Shown: positions 33,715 to 43,146 of the stretch, piece by piece
Layout: each line of letters starts with the position of its first letter
How positions within the stretch are numbered: the first letter of the stretch is position 1
From: Flavobacterium aerium
GTDB taxonomy: Bacteria > Bacteroidota > Bacteroidia > Flavobacteriales > Flavobacteriaceae
Assembly: GCF_030766725.1 (NCBI RefSeq)
Contig: NZ_JARQWR010000003.1
Coordinates: 310,001-374,000, forward strand
Reading direction: 5' to 3'
Length of the DNA stretch: 64,000 nucleotides
The notes under the pieces: generated by a model
What the model saw: only the letters and a program-made list of their open reading frames with translations
Database searches by the model: none
What the model was told of the DNA's origin: nothing
Program-made: the position numbers and the translations under genes

Positions 33715-35145
33715 ATGAAAGAAATACAACCTCTACGTCTACTGATCACAGTAGTATTTGGACTCATTATATGGGTAATTCCAGTACCCGATGGTGTAAC
33801 CCCAGAAGCTTGGCATTTACTAGCCATTTTCTTAGCGACCATCTTGGGAATTATTCTAAAAGCGGCAAGCATGGGAACAATGTGTATGATGGCAATCGCT
33901 ATGGTTGCCGTATCTGGTGTTCTTGCTCCTGGTAATCCCGGAAAATCAATCTCATTAGCCTTACGTAGTTTTGGTGATAAAGTAATTTGGTTAATTGGTA
34001 TTTCGTTTTTTATTGCTCGTGGTTTTATTAAAACGGGATTGGGAAATAGAATTGCTTATTTATTCATCCGACTATTTGGTAAAAGTTCATTAGGATTAGC
34101 TTATGGGTTAGGACTAGCCGATTTAATGTTGGCACCTGCTATACCAAGTAATACAGCACGTGGTGGTGGAATTATTTATCCTATTATGAAATCAATGTCT
34201 TTGAGCTTTGGATCTGATCCTGATAAACCAGAAACCCATCGAAAGCTAGGTTCTTATTTAACCCTTAGTAGTTATAACATGAACCTAATCACCTCATCAA
34301 TGTTCTTAACAGGTACAGCTAGTAATCCAATGTGTCAAAAATTTGCTGCCGATTTAGGAATTACTATTACTTGGATGTCATGGGCAGAAGCTGCTATCGT
34401 ACCGGGTATTGTAGCTTTCTTAGTCATTCCATTATTATTATATAAAATATACCCTCCAGAATTAAAGAAAACAGGCGATGCACCTAAGTTAGCTAAGGAA
34501 AAATTAAAAGAAATGGGACCTGTATCCCGAAATGAATGGTTGATGTTATTAGCTTTCTTCATTCTTCTTTTTCTATGGATTACAGGTGATTTATTCAGTA
34601 TTGATGCTACAACAACTGCTTTCATTGGATTAGTCCTTCTATTACTAACTTCTGTATTAACTTGGGAAGATGTCAAAGCTGAAAAAGGAGCTTGGGATAC
34701 CATTGTTTGGTTCTCTACTTTGGTTATGATGGCAAGTTCATTGAACGAACTAGGATTCATTAGCTGGTTCAGTAATATAATCAAATTACAAATTGGAGAT
34801 ATGAGTTGGCAAATTGCCTTTCCTGTAATTGTTGGAGTGTACTTCCTAAGTCATTATTTATTTGCTAGTGCAACCGCTCACGTTGCTGCCATGTATGCTG
34901 CTTTATTAGCCGTAGGTATATCTGTAGGAATACCGGGTTTATTATTAGCTTTTATTCTAGGATTCTGTGGCTCATTATATGGAACATTAACGCATTATGG
35001 CCATGGCCCTGCTCCCGTATTCTTTGGTAGTGGTTATGTCGATCTAAAAAGTTGGTGGCTCAAAGGCCTAGCTACTGGTGTGGCATTACTGCTTATTTAT
35101 ATGATCGTAGGTGGTGGGTGGATGAAAATTATAGGGGTTTATTAA
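33715..35145 (+). CDS. DASS family anion:sodium (dicarboxylate) transporter
   Basis: A 476-residue inner-membrane permease of the divalent anion/sodium symporter family (CitT/DIT1/SLC13 relatives). Both helix-hairpin substrate motifs are present: PSNTARGGG near residue 145 and the second ASATAHVAAM near 386. About 12-14 spans. Substrates of this branch are C4/C5 dicarboxylates such as succinate, fumarate, malate and 2-oxoglutarate. Its position between a porin and SdhCAB argues for succinate/fumarate/malate. The spacing to sdhC is 16 bases. Confidence 0.9.
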   Translation: MKEIQPLRLLITVVFGLIIWVIPVPDGVTPEAWHLLAIFLATILGIILKAASMGTMCMMAIAMVAVSGVLAPGNPGKSISLALRSFGDKVIWLIGISFFIARGFIKTGLGNRIAYLFIRLFGKSSLGLAYGLGLADLMLAPAIPSNTARGGGIIYPIMKSMSLSFGSDPDKPETHRKLGSYLTLSSYNMNLITSSMFLTGTASNPMCQKFAADLGITITWMSWAEAAIVPGIVAFLVIPLLLYKIYPPELKKTGDAPKLAKEKLKEMGPVSRNEWLMLLAFFILLFLWITGDLFSIDATTTAFIGLVLLLLTSVLTWEDVKAEKGAWDTIVWFSTLVMMASSLNELGFISWFSNIIKLQIGDMSWQIAFPVIVGVYFLSHYLFASATAHVAAMYAALLAVGISVGIPGLLLAFILGFCGSLYGTLTHYGHGPAPVFFGSGYVDLKSWWLKGLATGVALLLIYMIVGGGWMKIIGVY

Positions 35146-35161
35146 TCAAAACGAAAACAAA

Positions 35162-35821
35162 ATGCAAAATACAACTTTGACAAAAAAAATTATAATGGCC
35201 CTCACGGGATTATTTCTCTGTTTTTTCCTCATTATACATTTTTTAGGGAATATGCAGTTGTTTATTCCCGGGGAGAAGGGACAAGAACAATTTAATTATT
35301 ATTCTGATTTACTATCGGGTAATATCGTAATTAAAATAATTTCCTATGTATTATACCTCAGCCTTATTGGCCATGCATTATATGCATTAATCATAACACT
35401 TCGAAATACGAAATCTGGTGGGTCTTTTAAAAAAGATAAACGCGGTAGAGCTAGTAAATGGTACAGTAGAAACATGGGAATATTAGGAACGATTCTATTA
35501 ATCTTCTTAGTGATTCATTTTAAAGACTTTTGGTACGTCTATAAATTTGGAACTGTTCCCTTGGATCAATGGGGTAAAAAAGATTTATATACTGTTGTAA
35601 TCAATGCTTATAACAATATTGGATACGTAATTCTGTATGTGGTCTGTATGATTGCTTTAGGCTATCATTTACTCCACGGATTCTATAGTGCCTGCCGTAC
35701 ATTGGGTGTGTATCATCCAAAATATGTACGTTGGTTAAAATACTTTGGGACAGTATATTCAATTGGTATCTCCCTTGGGTTTGCCATAATACCGATCTAC
35801 ATTTTTATTACAAAAAACTAG
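35162..35821 (+). CDS. sdhC: Succinate dehydrogenase/fumarate reductase cytochrome b subunit (b558 family)
   Basis: A 219-residue membrane anchor with five spans, binding two b-type hemes and the menaquinone site (SdhC/FrdC, single large subunit type). It opens [22 protein letters not shown] (about 15-36) with a conserved His, and later shows [22 protein letters not shown] and [14 protein letters not shown] with the other heme histidines. This is the b558-family subunit of Bacteroidota and Bacillota that reduces or oxidises menaquinone. It starts the sdhCAB genes after the DASS gene and ends 4 bases before sdhA. Confidence 0.92.
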   Translation: MQNTTLTKKIIMALTGLFLCFFLIIHFLGNMQLFIPGEKGQEQFNYYSDLLSGNIVIKIISYVLYLSLIGHALYALIITLRNTKSGGSFKKDKRGRASKWYSRNMGILGTILLIFLVIHFKDFWYVYKFGTVPLDQWGKKDLYTVVINAYNNIGYVILYVVCMIALGYHLLHGFYSACRTLGVYHPKYVRWLKYFGTVYSIGISLGFAIIPIYIFITKN

Positions 35822-35825
35822 CGCT

Positions 35826-37742
35826 ATGAAATTAAATTCTAAAATACCCGATGGTCCATTAGAGAACAAATGGGATTACTATAAAAGTCACGCCAAATTG
35901 GTTAATCCAGCCAATCGAAAAAAATTAGATGTTATTGTTATTGGAACAGGTTTGGCAGGAAGTGCCGCTGCTGCTTCATTAGGAGAAATGGGCTATAACG
36001 TAAAAAGTTTCTGTTTTCAGGATTCTGCTCGACGTGCTCACTCTGTTGCTGCTCAAGGTGGTGTAAATGCTTCTAAGAACTATAAAAATGATGGTGATAA
36101 TGTATTCCGAATGTTTGTGGATACGTTAAAAGGTGGTGACTTCAGAGCTCGTGAAGCCAATGTATATCGTCTGGCACAATGTTCATTAAACTTAATCGAT
36201 CAAGCAGTAGCACAAGGGGTTCCCTTTGGACGTGAATACGGTGGTTATTTAAACAATCGTTCTTTTGGTGGTGTACAAGTCAGTCGTACATTTTACGCCA
36301 GAGGACAAACAGGACAGCAACTATTATTAGGTTCCTATCAAGCTTTAATGCGTCAAGAAGCAGCGGGTACAGTTTCCGTATTTACACGTCATGAAATGCT
36401 CGATTTAGTAATTATTGACGGTAAAGCACGTGGCATAATCGCAAGAAATCTAGATACGGGAAAAATAGAACGACATGCTGCTCATGCGGTTGTAATGGCC
36501 TCTGGTGGTTTTGGTAAAATCTATTACCTTTCTACATTAGCAATGGGATGTAATGGTTCTGCTATATGGCGTGCCCATAAAAAAGGAGCATTGATGGCGA
36601 GTCCAAGTTGGACTCAAATCCACCCTACTTCCTTACCGCAATCAGGAGATTATCAATCCAAACTTACATTGATGTCAGAATCATTACGTAATGATGGAAG
36701 AATCTGGGTGCCTTTGAAAGAAAATGAAACTAGAATTGCCAATGACATCCCAGAGGAAGAACGCGATTATTACTTAGAGCGTCGTTACCCAGCCTTTGGT
36801 AACCTTGCTCCTAGAGATATTTCTTCTCGCGCAGCAAAAGAACGTATTGATGCAGGATTTGGTGTTGGAACACAAAAGAATGCTGTATATCTGGATTTTT
36901 CTAAAGCGATAAGAGAACAAGGAATTGCAAAAATCAAAGAGAAATACGGAAATCTATTCGACATGTATCGAAAAATCACAGACATAAACGCATACGAAGA
37001 GCCGATGATGATTTCTCCTGCAGCTCACTTTTCTATGGGTGGTTTATGGGTAGATTATGAATTAATGACCACAATTCCTGGATTATTTGCCGCAGGTGAA
37101 GCTAATTTTGCAGATCATGGTGCCAATCGTTTGGGGGCTAATTCATTGTTGCAGGCTTGTGTTGATGGATATTTCATTATTCCGTACACTTTATCCAATT
37201 ACCTTTCTACAGAAATACATACAGGTAAAATCTCAACGGATCATCCTGAATTTGAAAAGGCAGAGAAAAATGTAACAGATCAATTACAATTGTTATTACA
37301 AATTAAAGGAAACAAAACAGTCGATTACTTCCATAAACAATTGGGTAAAATCCTATATGACAAATGTGGTTTGTTACGTACTGAAAAAGGATTAAAGGAA
37401 GCTATAACAGAAATTCGTCAATTGAGGGTTGCTTTCTATAAAGAAGTACATGTTCCTGGTACTATGGAGAACATGAATGCTGAACTAGAAAAAGCAGGTC
37501 GTGTTGCTGATTATCTTGAAATTGGTGAGCTAATGTGCCAAGATGCTATAACCCGTAATGAATCCTGTGGTGCGCACTTTAGAGAAGAATATCAAACTCC
37601 CGATGGAGAAGCCTTACGGAATGATGCTGATTTCAGTTTTATCTCCGCTTGGGAATGGCTTGGTGCAGAACAAGAAGCTGCTTTACACAAAGAAAATCTA
37701 CACTTTGAAACAGTACAACCTATTGTAAGAAGTTATAAATAA
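35826..37742 (+). CDS. sdhA: Succinate dehydrogenase/fumarate reductase flavoprotein subunit
   Basis: A 638-residue FAD subunit. The FAD Rossmann loop is [14 protein letters not shown] (residues 39-52). Covalent FAD attachment is at the His of [13 protein letters not shown] (about 72-84). Active-site HPTSLPQSG and [11 protein letters not shown], and the second FAD motif [10 protein letters not shown] with [10 protein letters not shown], are in the standard order. It oxidises succinate to fumarate, or the reverse, and passes electrons to SdhB. Length is normal for the Bacteroidota SdhA/FrdA group. Confidence 0.95.
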   Translation: MKLNSKIPDGPLENKWDYYKSHAKLVNPANRKKLDVIVIGTGLAGSAAAASLGEMGYNVKSFCFQDSARRAHSVAAQGGVNASKNYKNDGDNVFRMFVDTLKGGDFRAREANVYRLAQCSLNLIDQAVAQGVPFGREYGGYLNNRSFGGVQVSRTFYARGQTGQQLLLGSYQALMRQEAAGTVSVFTRHEMLDLVIIDGKARGIIARNLDTGKIERHAAHAVVMASGGFGKIYYLSTLAMGCNGSAIWRAHKKGALMASPSWTQIHPTSLPQSGDYQSKLTLMSESLRNDGRIWVPLKENETRIANDIPEEERDYYLERRYPAFGNLAPRDISSRAAKERIDAGFGVGTQKNAVYLDFSKAIREQGIAKIKEKYGNLFDMYRKITDINAYEEPMMISPAAHFSMGGLWVDYELMTTIPGLFAAGEANFADHGANRLGANSLLQACVDGYFIIPYTLSNYLSTEIHTGKISTDHPEFEKAEKNVTDQLQLLLQIKGNKTVDYFHKQLGKILYDKCGLLRTEKGLKEAITEIRQLRVAFYKEVHVPGTMENMNAELEKAGRVADYLEIGELMCQDAITRNESCGAHFREEYQTPDGEALRNDADFSFISAWEWLGAEQEAALHKENLHFETVQPIVRSYK

Positions 37743-37797
37743 AATCAAAGAAAACAGTAGTTTCATCGCTACTCTATTTCTGATAAAAATAAAAATT

Positions 37798-38544
37798 ATG
37801 AAATTAGATCTTAAAATTTGGAGACAAAAAGACCAAAAATCTGAGGGAAAATTAATTGATTATACCTTAGACAATGTCAATTCTCATATGTCGTTTCTGG
37901 AAATGCTAGATACCTTAAATGAAAAACTAATTTTACAAGGAGAAGAAGCCATTGAGTTTGATCATGATTGCCGTGAAGGAATTTGTGGCCAATGTGGTGT
38001 ACTTATCAATGGTATTGCACATGGTCCTATTGAACATATTACAACTTGTCAGCTTCACATGCGTGAATTTTCAGATGGAGAAACCATTATTATTGAACCA
38101 TTAAGTACACAAGTATTTAAAGTAAAAAAAGACTTAAAGGTAGATCGTTCTGCTTTTGACCGAATTATTGGTGCTGGTGGTTTTATTTCTGTAAATACAG
38201 GTCAGGCTCCTGAAGCAAATACAATAGCAATTACTCATGAAAATGCTGAAGCTGCTTTCGATTCTGCTGCTTGTATTGGTTGTGGTGCATGTGTTGCTAC
38301 CTGCAAAAATGGTAGTGCAGCACTTTTTACGTCAGCAAAAATCAGTCACTTAGCACAATTACCACAAGGTAAAGAAGAACGAGAAAAAAGAGTTTTAAAA
38401 ATGGTTGCTCAAATGGACTTTGAAGGTTTTGGACATTGTTCTAATACAGAAGCCTGCGAAGTAGAATGCCCTCAAGGAATTTCCGTTTTAAATATCGCCC
38501 GAATGAACTGGGAATATAACCGAGCTAATATTCTTAAAAAATAA
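37798..38544 (+). CDS. sdhB: Succinate dehydrogenase/fumarate reductase iron-sulfur subunit
   Basis: A 248-residue electron-transfer subunit. The N-terminal [2Fe-2S] ferredoxin motif is CREGICGQCG with a fourth Cys in TTCQLH (about residues 60-90). The C-terminal part carries the [4Fe-4S] CIGCGACVATC (near 159-169) and the [3Fe-4S] ligands in HCSNTEACEVECP (near 205-217). It links the flavin in SdhA with the hemes and quinone in SdhC. The gene ends the operon, with a bidirectional terminator 17 bases on. Confidence 0.95.
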   Translation: MKLDLKIWRQKDQKSEGKLIDYTLDNVNSHMSFLEMLDTLNEKLILQGEEAIEFDHDCREGICGQCGVLINGIAHGPIEHITTCQLHMREFSDGETIIIEPLSTQVFKVKKDLKVDRSAFDRIIGAGGFISVNTGQAPEANTIAITHENAEAAFDSAACIGCGACVATCKNGSAALFTSAKISHLAQLPQGKEEREKRVLKMVAQMDFEGFGHCSNTEACEVECPQGISVLNIARMNWEYNRANILKK

Positions 38545-38560
38545 GAATCTACTCTATATA

Positions 38561-38595
38561 AAAAAGCCCTTGACAACAATTATCAAGGGCTTTTT
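38561..38595. terminator. Bidirectional terminator after sdhB
   Basis: AAAAAGCCCTTGA (38561-38573) and TCAAGGGCTTTTT (38583-38595) with a 9-base loop, between convergent sdhB and the DoxD/DoxA gene. Confidence 0.9.
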
Positions 38596-38598
38596 CAA

Positions 38599-39645
38599 TT
38601 ATAATACTATAGTAGATTTCCAAACAATTCCACTGATATCTGTTAATTCTAAATGATATTGTCCTTTGCCTATGTTTTTTAATTCATCGTCTTGAAAGGT
38701 CAACATTGCTTTTGCTCCTAAGGGAATAATCAAACTATGTTTTCCGGGTTTAACCTTCGCTACATATTTATTCTTAATCATAGAAGGTGCTATCATTGAT
38801 AATTGTTTTCCATCATGATTAACAATTACTGTTCCCGAAGCATCTTTTATTGTAACACCAATCAGGAATGAACCATACACATCTGCTCCTTCTACTCGAT
38901 TAACTTCAAAAGATAGTTTTCCATTTTCAATTTTAGCATCATTAATTGTAACCAATGGTTTTACCGATTTATTATGAAGCGTTCCCCATACTCCTCCATG
39001 AAAATATTGATTCGTGTACAAGGTTAGTCCGAAAATAGCAATCGCACCAATCACTGCTATTTTTTGCAACATCTTATCTTTTAAAGGTAATTCACCTGAT
39101 GTCATCCAAAGAAACCATTTCTTGGCACTTAGTTTAGGCTTATTTTTTGCCAATACATAATCTAATGAATGCTTTCCACTACCGGATAGAAATATTGAAA
39201 AACCAGCGGCTATTCCTAATATTCCTATTTGCCATTCATCCAAACAAGTTGTTCCCAGCCATCCAGCACCCAAAAGAATCCCCATGGCCAGACCAAAAAC
39301 AATGGCACTCATTAGGCGCGTATATAAGCCAAGCATAAACAATAGTCCTGCTATTCCTTCAATAATGGTAAAGGCAACCATAAACCACCATAATACGGCT
39401 TCATGTGTCACTAAATATTCAATCATCGATTGGATTCCTAATGCATTGGGTAAAAAATGATTGAATTTTTCGCCAATATATCCTGCAGCTTCAGGATCTA
39501 ATTTATTCTCTAAAACTAATCTCCTCCAAAAGGCAGAGAAGTAAGTCCAGCCCACCACTAAACGAATGGAAAGCATAAAAAGTCCCGTTGTATTATAGGA
39601 CTGTTTGTTTGTCATTTTTACAGTATTATTCATGTGTATATACAT
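38599..39645 (-). CDS. TQO-type DoxD/DoxA-domain membrane protein
   Basis: A 348-residue membrane protein with about four spans in the N-terminal half (about 20-180) and a beta-sandwich C-terminal half (about 220-348). The first part matches DoxD (small subunit of thiosulfate:quinone oxidoreductase of Acidianus; RLVVGWTYFSAFWRRL, WWFMVAFTIIEGIAGLLFMLG, GWLGTTCLDEWQIG), the second matches DoxA. Here both are fused in one protein. In Bacteroidota such proteins are widespread and may not oxidise thiosulfate. Starts at 39633 or 39615 are also possible. It follows a 125-residue gene on the same strand, 93 bases downstream of that gene's stop. Confidence 0.8.
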   Translation of the reverse strand: MYIHMNNTVKMTNKQSYNTTGLFMLSIRLVVGWTYFSAFWRRLVLENKLDPEAAGYIGEKFNHFLPNALGIQSMIEYLVTHEAVLWWFMVAFTIIEGIAGLLFMLGLYTRLMSAIVFGLAMGILLGAGWLGTTCLDEWQIGILGIAAGFSIFLSGSGKHSLDYVLAKNKPKLSAKKWFLWMTSGELPLKDKMLQKIAVIGAIAIFGLTLYTNQYFHGGVWGTLHNKSVKPLVTINDAKIENGKLSFEVNRVEGADVYGSFLIGVTIKDASGTVIVNHDGKQLSMIAPSMIKNKYVAKVKPGKHSLIIPLGAKAMLTFQDDELKNIGKGQYHLELTDISGIVWKSTIVL

Positions 39646-39738
39646 TGCTATGTCCTATATCCATGGGATTAAGACGGTTTGAAAATTATCTGAAAATCAG
39701 ATTCTAACATAATTATATCCTTCTAAAAAAGAATAGAA

Positions 39739-40116
39739 TCAAGCTAAGATTTTCATTTTTTGATACAGAATGTATTTTGGTAGTGTAAACCATGAAAAGA
39801 ATTGATCTTTCGAATGGAGATTTGAATGGGTTGTTTTTTGTAAAAATAGTGTTCCTACAACCGGCAATAATAAGAATAGAATAATACAATCGGGCACTTT
39901 CTGAATAGACTGAATTCCTTCAACTTTTTCTTCCAAAGAACAATGACTTATTGTATTCAATGCTGTTTTAGAAACATTGGTCACAGAAACAACTGGAATA
40001 TCTAAATAGGTTTGAATTGATTTCCGAACCGTACAGGATAAAAGTACAACAAGAATTACGCCCAGTGTTAAGGCGGTAAATCGAATTATTTGTTGAATAC
40101 TTTCTTTAAATTTCAT
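39739..40116 (-). CDS. Small membrane protein of unknown function upstream of DoxD/DoxA gene
   Basis: A 125-residue protein with an N-terminal span (about 13-30, LTLGVILVVLLSCTV) and a second at about 76-92 (CIILFLLLPVVGTLFL). Between them is a loop with HCSLEEKVEG. It precedes the DoxD/DoxA gene on the minus strand with no terminator, so the two may be co-transcribed. I do not recognise the family; proteins of this size and topology occur next to heavy-metal or envelope genes in flavobacteria. Confidence 0.55.
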   Translation of the reverse strand: MKFKESIQQIIRFTALTLGVILVVLLSCTVRKSIQTYLDIPVVSVTNVSKTALNTISHCSLEEKVEGIQSIQKVPDCIILFLLLPVVGTLFLQKTTHSNLHSKDQFFSWFTLPKYILYQKMKILA

Positions 40117-40262
40117 CTTTGTATTTAGCTAAAACGTGCCAATTCAATTGGTTTTTCTTATTCTTCAAACTTAAGGTTTTTTTCAAAATAATTAATTATG
40201 AATCTTAATTGTTTGTTATTTATATCCTATTTTTTTTATCCAAAGCCAAAACAAAAATTATT

Positions 40263-40276
40263 GGCACAGAAATTGG
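40263..40276 (+). promoter_or_regulatory. Sigma-54-like -24/-12 element upstream of the low-complexity lipoprotein
   Basis: TTGGCACAGAAATTGGT is TGGCAC-N5-TTGG: close to the sigma-54 consensus, with the -12 GC read as GG. It is 76 bases upstream of ATG 40352 and shares GGCACAG-N3-TTG with the element at 16212, at nearly the same distance from the start. Confidence 0.45.
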
Positions 40277-40351
40277 TTTATTGACCAATAGATAAAAACC
40301 CATTTCGAAAATAACAGTCAAAAGACTAAAAAACAAAACATTAAGAAGATC

Positions 40352-41575
40352 ATGAAAAATAAACTATCCATACTGTCCCTGTTCTTAGTATTTATCACAA
40401 TTACTTCTTGTGCTGCACAAACTAGAACAACCGTTAGAGCAAAAAGCTATGACATTAGTGATAATCTTGACCTTAAAGCAGTAGCTTCTATTTTTGGAGA
40501 TTCTGATAATTTACAGGATTTTGAAAGACGATTGAATGATCCTAACATTCAAATTTCCAATTTAGATTTAAACGGTGACAATCAAGTAGATTACTTGAGA
40601 GTAATTGAAACTGTAAACAGTAATTCTCACTATATAACTATTCAAGCAGTAATAGGACAAGATCTATTTCAGGATGTCGCAACAATTGATGTAAATCGTG
40701 ACCGTGATAGCCGTATTCAAGTACAGGTAATTGGGAACAGTTATATGTATGGCTCTAATTATATTTATGAGCCAGTATATGTACATACACCCGTAATTTA
40801 CAATGTATTTTGGGTAAGTAACTACAGTCCTTATTATTCTCCTTGGTATTGGGGGTATCAACCTAGCTATTATTATGGATGGAAACCTTACTCTGTGAAC
40901 CGATATAGAAGAAATATAAACGTTCACATCAACGTAAATAACCGATATACTTATACAAGTAACCGAAGAGATAATTATAACTATGGTTCTACTCGTGGTA
41001 ATGCTTATGAGAATCAATATCCTGATCGTTCATTCACGAATAGAAATTCTAATGTAACGAATCGTTATGAATTAGATCGTAGCAGTAACAGTGGAAACCG
41101 TAATGGCCAATATACTTCAAATAGAAGTGATAATAATAGTAGTAGAAGTTCAAACTCTGGAAATAGAACATCAGATTCAAATACAACAAGATCTACGAAT
41201 AATACGACGAGATCCACAAACAATAACACAACACGTTCTGATAATCAAACATATACAACACCTACGAGATCTACAAACAATACTAATAATAGTACGAGAT
41301 CAAATACAAGTGAAAGTACAAATCAAACGTATACAACGCCTACTAGATCTACAAATACCACTAGGTCTACAAGCAATAATTCGACCTATACTGCTCCAAG
41401 CAGAACAACGAATACAACTTCTACTCGATCAGAAGGAAATACCAATACCACAAGATCTTCTAATAATTCACAAAGAAGCTCTAATGTAAGCGAGTCTAGA
41501 AGCAACAATACAAGCCGCAGTTCGAATACCTCTAATGAAGGTGGACGTTCCTCTAACAACAGCGGAAGAAGATAA
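40352..41575 (+). CDS. Low-complexity exported lipoprotein (Ser/Thr/Asn/Arg-rich tail)
   Basis: A 407-residue exported protein with lipobox TSCAAQ (Cys20). Residues 25-110 form an ordered domain (DISDNLDLKAVASIFGDS, then LDLNGDNQVDYLRV, a Ca-like DxDxN loop). Residues 130-190 are Tyr/Trp-rich (SPYYSPWYWGYQPSYYYGWK). From about 220 to the end it is almost only Ser, Thr, Asn, Arg, with repeats TRSTNNTTRSTNNN and YTTPTRSTN. The ordered part is widespread in Bacteroidota envelope proteins. The tail is disordered and basic. A sigma-54-like promoter precedes it. Function unknown. Confidence 0.72.
   Translation: MKNKLSILSLFLVFITITSCAAQTRTTVRAKSYDISDNLDLKAVASIFGDSDNLQDFERRLNDPNIQISNLDLNGDNQVDYLRVIETVNSNSHYITIQAVIGQDLFQDVATIDVNRDRDSRIQVQVIGNSYMYGSNYIYEPVYVHTPVIYNVFWVSNYSPYYSPWYWGYQPSYYYGWKPYSVNRYRRNINVHINVNNRYTYTSNRRDNYNYGSTRGNAYENQYPDRSFTNRNSNVTNRYELDRSSNSGNRNGQYTSNRSDNNSSRSSNSGNRTSDSNTTRSTNNTTRSTNNNTTRSDNQTYTTPTRSTNNTNNSTRSNTSESTNQTYTTPTRSTNTTRSTSNNSTYTAPSRTTNTTSTRSEGNTNTTRSSNNSQRSSNVSESRSNNTSRSSNTSNEGGRSSNNSGRR
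41012..41575 (+). repeat. Degenerate coding repeats, STNR-rich tail
   Basis: This stretch encodes a Ser/Thr/Asn/Arg-only tail. The best unit is a roughly 36-base direct repeat starting at 41243 and again at 41321 (78 bases apart), encoding NQTYTTPTRSTN; shorter copies of ACGAGATCTACAAA-like sequence are scattered. It could expand or contract by recombination. Confidence 0.7.
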
Positions 41576-41605
41576 AAGAATCATATTTTAAATCACCCAA
41601 AGTTA

Positions 41606-41636
41606 AAAACACATCTCCAAAGGATGTGTTTTTTTA
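41606..41636 (+). terminator. Terminator of the low-complexity lipoprotein gene
   Basis: AAAACACATC (41606-41615) and GATGTGTTTT (41623-41632), 7-base loop, then T-run. Confidence 0.88.
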
Positions 41637-41720
41637 TTCTATTTTACTTTTTACACCATTTTCAGGCCCAATTGCATATTAACAACACAACTAACTGTTA
41701 ACTTTTAAGTAAAAAAAGAA

Positions 41721-41728
41721 TACCTTTG
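41721..41728 (+). promoter_or_regulatory. -7 box for the RsmB-type methyltransferase gene
   Basis: TACCTTTG matches TAnnTTTG, 17 bases upstream of ATG 41746. Confidence 0.6.
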
Positions 41729-41745
41729 CCGTTCAATTACAGAAA

Positions 41746-42963
41746 ATGAGATTACACAGAAATTTAGTTTACACTACAATAGATTCGTTAAATGCCATAT
41801 TCAATGAAAAAGAGTATGCGGATAAAGTAGTAGCAAGAGCATTAAAAAAAGACAAACGTTGGGGAAGTCATGATAGAAAATTTGTTGCAGAAACAATTTA
41901 TGAAATCGTGCGATGGAAAAGACTATATACAGAAATAGCTGAAGTTAAAGAGCCTTTTGATAGAGATAATCTATGGAGAGTTTTTGCTGTTTGGGCTGTT
42001 TTAAGAGGATACACAATTCCAGACTGGAGACAACTTGAGGGTACACCTGCTCGAAAAATAAAAGGTCGTTTTGAAGAATTATCAAAAATCAGAAAGTATA
42101 GAGAATCTATTCCAGATTGGATGGATGAATTGGGTGTTAAAGAATTAGGAGAAGACTTATGGTCTAAAGAAATTTCAGCTCAAAATCAACAAGCAAGAGT
42201 AATTTTGCGTGTAAATACTTTAAAATCTACTCGTGAGCAATTAAGAGCTCGATTGATGGATTTAGATATCGACACAGAGACTTTAAAAGATCAGCCTGAT
42301 GGACTTGCTTTAAAAGAAAGAGCAAATGTATTTTTAACAGATGCTTTCAAAGAAGGTTTATTTGAAGTACAGGATGCCTCTTCTCAATTAGTTGCTCGTT
42401 TTCTTGATGTACAACCGGGTATGCGTGTAGTAGATACTTGCGCAGGTGCTGGAGGTAAAACATTACACTTAGCTTCTTTAATGGAAAATAAAGGACAGCT
42501 GATTGCAATGGATTTATACGAAAGTAAATTAAAGCAGTTGAAATTAAGAGCAAAGAGAAATGGTGCTTTTAATATAGAATACCGTATTATTGACAGTACG
42601 AAAGTCATTAAAAAATTACACGAAAAAGCAGACCGTGTTTTAATTGATGCACCTTGTAGTGGCTTAGGAGTTCTAAAAAGAAATCCTGATGCAAAATGGA
42701 AATTGATGCCAGAGTTTATTGATAATATCAAAAAAACACAAGCGGAAGTTTTAGAAAACTATTCTAAAATTGTAAAACCAGGTGGTAAATTGGTTTATGC
42801 TACTTGTTCTGTATTGCCTTCTGAAAATCAGGAACAAATACAACATTTCCTAAAAACTGAAATTGGTAAAGAATTTACTTTTATCAAAGATCAAAAGCTA
42901 TTGGCTTCTGAATCTGGATTTGATGGATTCTACATGGCACTATTAGAAAGAAAAGAAAAATAA
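41746..42963 (+). CDS. RsmB/NOP2-family rRNA (cytosine-5) methyltransferase
   Basis: A 405-residue SAM-dependent m5C RNA methyltransferase. The N-terminal helical NusB-like region (about 1-150) has DKRWGSHDRKFVAETIYEI. The SAM domain has VVDTCAGAGGKTLHLAS (about 228-244), then DAPCSGLGVLKRNPDAKW with one catalytic cysteine and VYATCSVLPSEN with the other. This pair of cysteines (PCSG and TCS) is the NOL1/NOP2/Sun signature. Modification of 16S rRNA C967 by RsmB is the likely role, but a related position is possible. Confidence 0.9.
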   Translation: MRLHRNLVYTTIDSLNAIFNEKEYADKVVARALKKDKRWGSHDRKFVAETIYEIVRWKRLYTEIAEVKEPFDRDNLWRVFAVWAVLRGYTIPDWRQLEGTPARKIKGRFEELSKIRKYRESIPDWMDELGVKELGEDLWSKEISAQNQQARVILRVNTLKSTREQLRARLMDLDIDTETLKDQPDGLALKERANVFLTDAFKEGLFEVQDASSQLVARFLDVQPGMRVVDTCAGAGGKTLHLASLMENKGQLIAMDLYESKLKQLKLRAKRNGAFNIEYRIIDSTKVIKKLHEKADRVLIDAPCSGLGVLKRNPDAKWKLMPEFIDNIKKTQAEVLENYSKIVKPGGKLVYATCSVLPSENQEQIQHFLKTEIGKEFTFIKDQKLLASESGFDGFYMALLERKEK

Positions 42964-42990
42964 TTCCTTGTTTATTACTAGGATTACATG

Positions 42991-43024
42991 AAAAAGCCTT
43001 TGGAAATTCCCAAAGGCTTTTTTT
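42991..43024 (+). terminator. Terminator of the methyltransferase gene
   Basis: AAAAAGCCTTTGG (42991-43003) and CCAAAGGCTTTTT (43010-43022), 6-base loop, T-run follows. Confidence 0.9.
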
Positions 43025-43098
43025 ATTTCAGATACTGTTAAATTAAGGGCAGAGCAAGGAACTTAATTTGATAACAGAAATATAATTGTTAATTTTAA

Positions 43099-43127
43099 TT
43101 GTTATTTAAATAAAGAACATACTTTTG
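43099..43127 (+). promoter_or_regulatory. Complete -33/-7 promoter for endonuclease I gene
   Basis: TTG (43099-43101), 18 bases, TACTTTTG (43120-43127); fits the Bacteroidota promoter TTG-N17-23-TAnnTTTG. The start codon is 19 bases on. Confidence 0.65.
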
Positions 43128-43146
43128 CCATCCGAAAAAAGAACAA

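Noticed and set aside
41091..41489. A 132-codon forward ORF in the STNR tail
   Set aside because: A frame-shifted shadow of low-complexity coding DNA; its protein is a Gln/Ile/Arg string with no features.
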